From the NCBI RefSeq assembly GCF_023544465.1, contig NZ_JALPVL010000006.1, positions 372,001 to 436,000 of the forward strand: a DNA stretch of 64,000 nucleotides, written 5' to 3'. The stretch is from Paractinoplanes maris. Its GTDB lineage: Bacteria > Actinomycetota > Actinomycetes > Mycobacteriales > Micromonosporaceae. The notes under the pieces were generated by a model. The model saw nothing but the letters and a program-made list of their open reading frames with translations, searched no databases and was not told the DNA's origin. Shown here in pieces: positions 60,838 through 64,000 of this stretch (position 1 is the stretch's first letter; every line of letters begins with the position of its first letter). The position numbers and the translations under genes are program-made.

Positions 60838-62337
60838 CTATCCCCTCCGCGATCGTCCTCGCCCGGAGTCACGACCGCCGGATCGTCGGCCCGCGTCGCG
60901 CCCGGAGCCGGCTGCCCGGGTGGGCGGCTTCGGCCTCGTCTGCACGACGACCTCGATCACTGTCGTGGGCGGGTCGATCAGACCCTCGCCACACAGCCGG
61001 ATGACCGGTGCGGCACCGCCGAGGGCGGCCACCGCGTCCCGGTGCTCCGCCACCTCGTCGGCCGCCGTGGCGCCCTTGAGCGCCAGCAACCTGCCGCCGA
61101 CCTTGGCCAGAGGCAGGCACCAACCGGCGAGCCGGTCGAGCGGGGCGACCGCCCGCGCGGTGACGATGTCGGCGCCGGCGGGGGGCCCGTCGACAACATC
61201 CTCGGCGCGGCCCCGGACGACCGTGACGGTCGATTCGAGACCCAGAGCGGCCACCGCCTCCGACAGGAACGCGGTGCGTCGTGCCAGCGGCTCGACCAGG
61301 GTGATACTCAGATCCGGCCGGGCCACTGCCAGCACGATACCGGGCAAACCGGCGCCAGAGCCTACGTCGACGACGGAAGCCCCGATAGGGATGATCTCGG
61401 ACACCACGGCACAATTCACCAAGTGCCGATCCCAGATGCGTGGCGCCTCCCGAGGTCCGATGAGTCCCCGCACCACGCCGTCGGTGACAAGCAGCCGGGC
61501 ATAGTCGACCGCTAGCCCCAGCCGGTTCCCGAAGACCTTCGCCGCCACTGCGGCGATCTCCGCCGGTGGCTCGGCGTTGGCGACATCGCCCTCCCGTCCC
61601 GGAGTGGGCGAGCTCGACGACGCACGGATGGCGTCCGAAGACGAAGAACCGGACCGAGGGGCTCCAGCTCCAGCTTCGGCGTCAGGTGCCGCCCGGGTTG
61701 ACCGCAACCGGGGTGGTGCGGCCGGGGCTGGTGCTTCGGAACCAAGCTGGCCGGACTCGGACCGATCGGATTCGGGTCTCGACGGCTCGGATGAGGCGCC
61801 GGAAGACGGTTCCGCTGCCGGCGGCAGGAAAGGGTCGGACAGAAACGCGGGCTCACCAGGAGTTCGGGCAACCGGCGAGTCAGAAAGTGCAAACTCCGGC
61901 TGATCCGGTGACGGCGCGATGGTCGTCGGGGGAGACAGAGCCGACGAGGTTGAAGCGGCCGCCGGCGCATTCGATGAAGACGAGCCTGACCTGGCTGCGG
62001 TAGCCGTCTGCTCAGCCGACGACGCCGAGGCCGACGAGGATCCGGGGTCCGCCTGCTCACCCGACGACGGTGAGGCTGACAAGGTTCCGGGGTCCGCCTG
62101 CTCACCCGACGACGGTGAAGCCGACGACGGTGAAGCCGACGACGGTGAAGCCGACGACGGTGAGGCTGATGAGGGGGAGGCCGATGGCGGGCGGGGCGGG
62201 GACGACTTCTGCGGCCGCCCCGGGAAAGCCAACGGACGGCGTACGCCTCGTCCTCGGTTTTTGCCCGGGAAAGACGCCGGCCCGGGCGATTCCTCACCCG
62301 GGCCGGCGTCTCCCGCGCCGAAGCGTGGGTCAGTCAT
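60838..62337 (-). CDS. rsmG: 16S rRNA (guanine527-N7)-methyltransferase RsmG, extended
   Basis: This 499-residue protein uses S-adenosylmethionine to methylate G527 of 16S rRNA. The catalytic core is residues 252-460: VFGNRLGLAVDYARLLVTDGVVRGLIGPRE, WDRHLVNCAVV, the SAM motif VVDVGSGAGLPGIVLA, and ARAVAPLDRLAGWCLPL. This matches the whole normal protein (about 210-240 residues). Before it are about 250 residues of Ser/Ala/Pro low complexity with SASPS repeats; no start codon with a ribosome site lies near the core. The C-terminus is an Arg/Gly-rich basic tail. ATG 62337 is one base after the jag stop. Confidence 0.9.
   Translation of the reverse strand: MTDPRFGAGDAGPGEESPGPASFPGKNRGRGVRRPLAFPGRPQKSSPPRPPSASPSSASPSSASPSSASPSSASPSSGEQADPGTLSASPSSGEQADPGSSSASASSAEQTATAARSGSSSSNAPAAASTSSALSPPTTIAPSPDQPEFALSDSPVARTPGEPAFLSDPFLPPAAEPSSGASSEPSRPESDRSESGQLGSEAPAPAAPPRLRSTRAAPDAEAGAGAPRSGSSSSDAIRASSSSPTPGREGDVANAEPPAEIAAVAAKVFGNRLGLAVDYARLLVTDGVVRGLIGPREAPRIWDRHLVNCAVVSEIIPIGASVVDVGSGAGLPGIVLAVARPDLSITLVEPLARRTAFLSEAVAALGLESTVTVVRGRAEDVVDGPPAGADIVTARAVAPLDRLAGWCLPLAKVGGRLLALKGATAADEVAEHRDAVAALGGAAPVIRLCGEGLIDPPTTVIEVVVQTRPKPPTRAAGSGRDAGRRSGGRDSGRGRSRRG
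62041..62165 (-). repeat. 15-bp (SASPS) and 45-bp coding repeats in rsmG
   Basis: GACGACGGTGAAGCC-type 15-bp units are repeated four to five times (about 62104-62165). A 45-bp unit beginning TCCGGGGTCCGCCTGCTCAC occurs at 62041 and 62086. All are in frame in the N-terminal extension of rsmG. Confidence 0.85.
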
Positions 62338-62338
62338 C

Positions 62339-62905
62339 TCAGTCCGCCGCACGCACCACGATGCGCCGGTTGGGCTCGACGCCCTCCGACTCGCTCTGCA
62401 CGCCGGAGATCGCGTTCACCACGTCGTGCACGCACTTGCGCTCGAAGGCCGACATCGGCTCGAGCCGCACCGGGTCGCCGTGCTCCTTGACCTTCTCGAC
62501 CGCGTTGCGCGCGACCGCGGCCAGTTCCTTGCGGCGCGAGGCGCGGTAGCCGCCGATGTCGAGCAGCAGCCGCGACGGCGAGCCGGTGGCCCGGAAGATC
62601 GCCAGCCGGGTCAGCTCCTGCAGCGCCTCCAGCGTGGCACCGCGCTGGCCGACCAGCGGCTGCAGCCGGCCGCCGACCACCTCGACCATCGGCCGGCCCG
62701 CCGAGACGAGCTCGTCGATGTCGCCGTCGTAGTCGAGGATGTCCAGCAGACCCTCGACGTAGTCGGCGGCGATCTCACTCTGGCGGAACAGGTCCCCGTC
62801 GGAGGCGACGGTCTCCGACGTCTTGGTCTCCTCGGCCGTCGCGGTCGAGGCTTCAGCCTCGGACGACGCGGAGACCGACGATTCGGGCGTGCTGGTGTCG
62901 GTCAC
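62339..62905 (-). CDS. jag: Jag/KhpB-type KH-R3H RNA-binding protein
   Basis: This 188-residue protein starts at GTG 62905 (GGAGATGAG upstream); the frame stays open to 63001. Residues 1-45 are Ser/Thr/Glu-rich. The Jag linker helix (SEIAADYVEGLLDILDYDG) leads to a KH domain (VVGGRLQPLVGQRGATLEALQELTRLA) and an R3H domain (RLLLDIGGYRASRRKELAAVARNAVEKV, LEPMSAFERKCVHDVV). It lies in the usual yidC-jag-rsmG order. It is a small-RNA chaperone in other bacteria, linked to cell elongation. Confidence 0.93.
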   Translation of the reverse strand: MTDTSTPESSVSASSEAEASTATAEETKTSETVASDGDLFRQSEIAADYVEGLLDILDYDGDIDELVSAGRPMVEVVGGRLQPLVGQRGATLEALQELTRLAIFRATGSPSRLLLDIGGYRASRRKELAAVARNAVEKVKEHGDPVRLEPMSAFERKCVHDVVNAISGVQSESEGVEPNRRIVVRAAD

Positions 62906-63043
62906 GGTCTCATCTCCGTACTCAATCGGGCCGGACCCGCTCGGTCCGCTGTTTCCCGCGGCAGCGTCGGCAATGGCCGGGCCGCGGGGAGGTATAGGCA
63001 AGGGGAGCGCCCGGGCATCCGCTGACGGACGCCCGGGCAGCGA

Positions 63044-64000
63044 TCATCCCTTGGGTTTGCTCGCCGGTCGGGCGCCCTTCTTGGGATTCACCGGTTTGGC
63101 ACCGGGTTTGGGCGCCAGGGCCTTGGTGTCCACGACCGGGGCCGGCGGCTCGGGCTGCGGCTTCTTGCCGAACAGGCCACCGCTGCGGCCGGGCTGGACC
63201 GGGCTCTTGGGGGCGGCACCACCGGCGGGCTTCTTGACCGGCGGGCCGGACGGGCGGGCCGGGGCAGCGGCGCCGGGCTTCTTGGCCATCGGCGGCGGCG
63301 GGAACTTGCGGAGCACCCACTGCTGCTGACCCAGGGTGAACAGGTTGTTGGTGACCCAGTAGATGATGACGCCGATGGGGAACAGGGCACCCGAGACGAG
63401 CAGCGACAGCGGGATGCCGTAGAGCATCAGGCGCTGGATCATCTTCTGCTGCGGGTCCTCGGCCCAGCCGGTCTTGAGGATCATCTGGCGGCTGGTCAGG
63501 TAGGTCGTCGACATCATGATCAGCACCAGGATGCCGGCGATGATCTTGACTGTCGTGCCGTTGGCCTGCAGAGCGGTGAGCTCCTCGGCGGTGGAGCCGA
63601 ATTTGCCGGCGAGCGGCGCGGTGAACAGCGACGCGTGGGTGGCACTCTCGAACTGCTCGACCGTCCAGCCGTACAGGGTCTTGCCCGAGTTGTCGGGGTT
63701 GAGCCGCCGGAGGACGTGGAACAGGCCGAGGAAGACGGGGATCTGCAAGAACATCGGAAGGCAGCCCATGAGCGGGTTCGCCTTCTCGACCTTGTAGAGC
63801 TCCATCATTTCCTTCTGGAGCGTCTCCCGGTCACCCTTGTGCTTCTCCTGCAGCTCCTTGACCTTGGGCTGCAGCGCCTGCATGGCCCGCTGGCTCTTGA
63901 TCTGCTTGACGAAGACGGGGAAGAGGATGACCCGGACGGTCACCACCAGGAAGACGATCGCCAGCACCCATGACCAGTTCGATCCGAGGAACCGGCCTTC
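63044..64000 (-). CDS. yidC: Membrane protein insertase YidC, C-terminal part (start outside window)
   Basis: The frame runs from beyond 64000 to 63044 (318 residues visible). GRFLGSNWSWVLAIVFLVVT is the first visible helix of the conserved core; QIKSQRAMQALQPKVKELQEKH is the cytoplasmic coiled hairpin; and KANPLMGCLPMFLQIPVFLGLFHVL and IPLSLLVSGALFPIGVIIYWVTNNLFTLGQQQWVL complete the insertase fold. The last 90 residues are a basic Pro/Lys-rich tail. YidC inserts membrane proteins alone or with SecYEG. Confidence 0.95.
   Translation of the reverse strand, partial: EGRFLGSNWSWVLAIVFLVVTVRVILFPVFVKQIKSQRAMQALQPKVKELQEKHKGDRETLQKEMMELYKVEKANPLMGCLPMFLQIPVFLGLFHVLRRLNPDNSGKTLYGWTVEQFESATHASLFTAPLAGKFGSTAEELTALQANGTTVKIIAGILVLIMMSTTYLTSRQMILKTGWAEDPQQKMIQRLMLYGIPLSLLVSGALFPIGVIIYWVTNNLFTLGQQQWVLRKFPPPPMAKKPGAAAPARPSGPPVKKPAGGAAPKSPVQPGRSGGLFGKKPQPEPPAPVVDTKALAPKPGAKPVNPKKGARPASKPKG

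Noticed and set aside
61919..63025. Long plus-strand frame opposite rsmG/jag
   Set aside because: It is antisense to two well-supported genes and its composition mirrors their codons.

Overview
The window is chromosomal DNA of a very GC-rich actinobacterium, most likely a member of the Micromonosporaceae (Actinoplanes-like). The evidence is frequent GTG starts, Pro/Ala/Ser-rich protein extensions, and an oriC-flanking gene order that I know from Streptomyces: dnaB, rplI, rpsR, ssb, rpsF, class A PBP, DUF5318, PadR, ino1, pcnA, murJ, sigM, trxB, trxA, cwlM, then parB, parA, rsmG, jag, yidC. The genus is inference. dnaA, dnaN, rpmH and rnpA are not in the window; by this synteny oriC should lie just beyond the right edge, past yidC, which is cut by the window end.

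Layout: (1) 1-7041 is accessory. It holds a membrane glycosyltransferase tail, a zinc-ribbon protein, a tri-domain immunity/deaminase protein, and a compact overlapping cassette of YbaB-like protein, EspC-like small protein, a 1311-residue WXG100-like polymorphic toxin and a presumed immunity protein. (2) 7046-14727 is the leftward dnaB / repeat-rich membrane protein / rplI-rpsR-ssb-rpsF block. (3) 15021-25637 carries a surface protein, endonuclease IV, a large membrane protein, a SUKH protein, a 1571-residue secreted multi-enzyme protein and a small DUF2690 protein. (4) 25665-32748 is the GT87 / PBP / DUF5318 group, divergent from padR-ino1. (5) 32792-36167 holds ogt, a small membrane protein, pcnA and a hypothetical gene. 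(6) 36216-44146 is the murJ, pseudokinase, sigM, anti-sigma, trxB, trxA, cwlM series. (7) 44143-50191 holds a GNAT protein, aminotransferase, Ddl-type ligase, APH-type kinase and HIT-like protein. (8) 50192-57718 is about 7.5 kb with no convincing gene but many parS sites, DnaA boxes and degenerate repeats. (9) 57719-64000 is the leftward yidC-jag-rsmG-parA-parB run.

How it works together: parA/parB and at least eight perfect parS copies (GTTTCACGTGAAAC) plus two variants form the chromosome partition system. Two parS copies lie inside parA itself. The replication, ribosomal and cell-wall genes (dnaB, ssb, PBP, murJ, pseudokinase, cwlM, Ddl) are the usual origin-proximal housekeeping set. A thioredoxin system sits beside an ECF sigma factor and has a matching ECF-type promoter.

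The most unusual items are the toxin with two tandem catalytic-looking domains (papain-like Tox-PL1, then a RelA/SpoT-like candidate), the gene-free parS/DnaA-box region, a secreted protein joining lysozyme-like, SGNH and NucA/NucB-like domains, and an RsmG with a repeat-built N-terminal extension of about 250 residues. All functions are read from motifs by eye; no database search was run.
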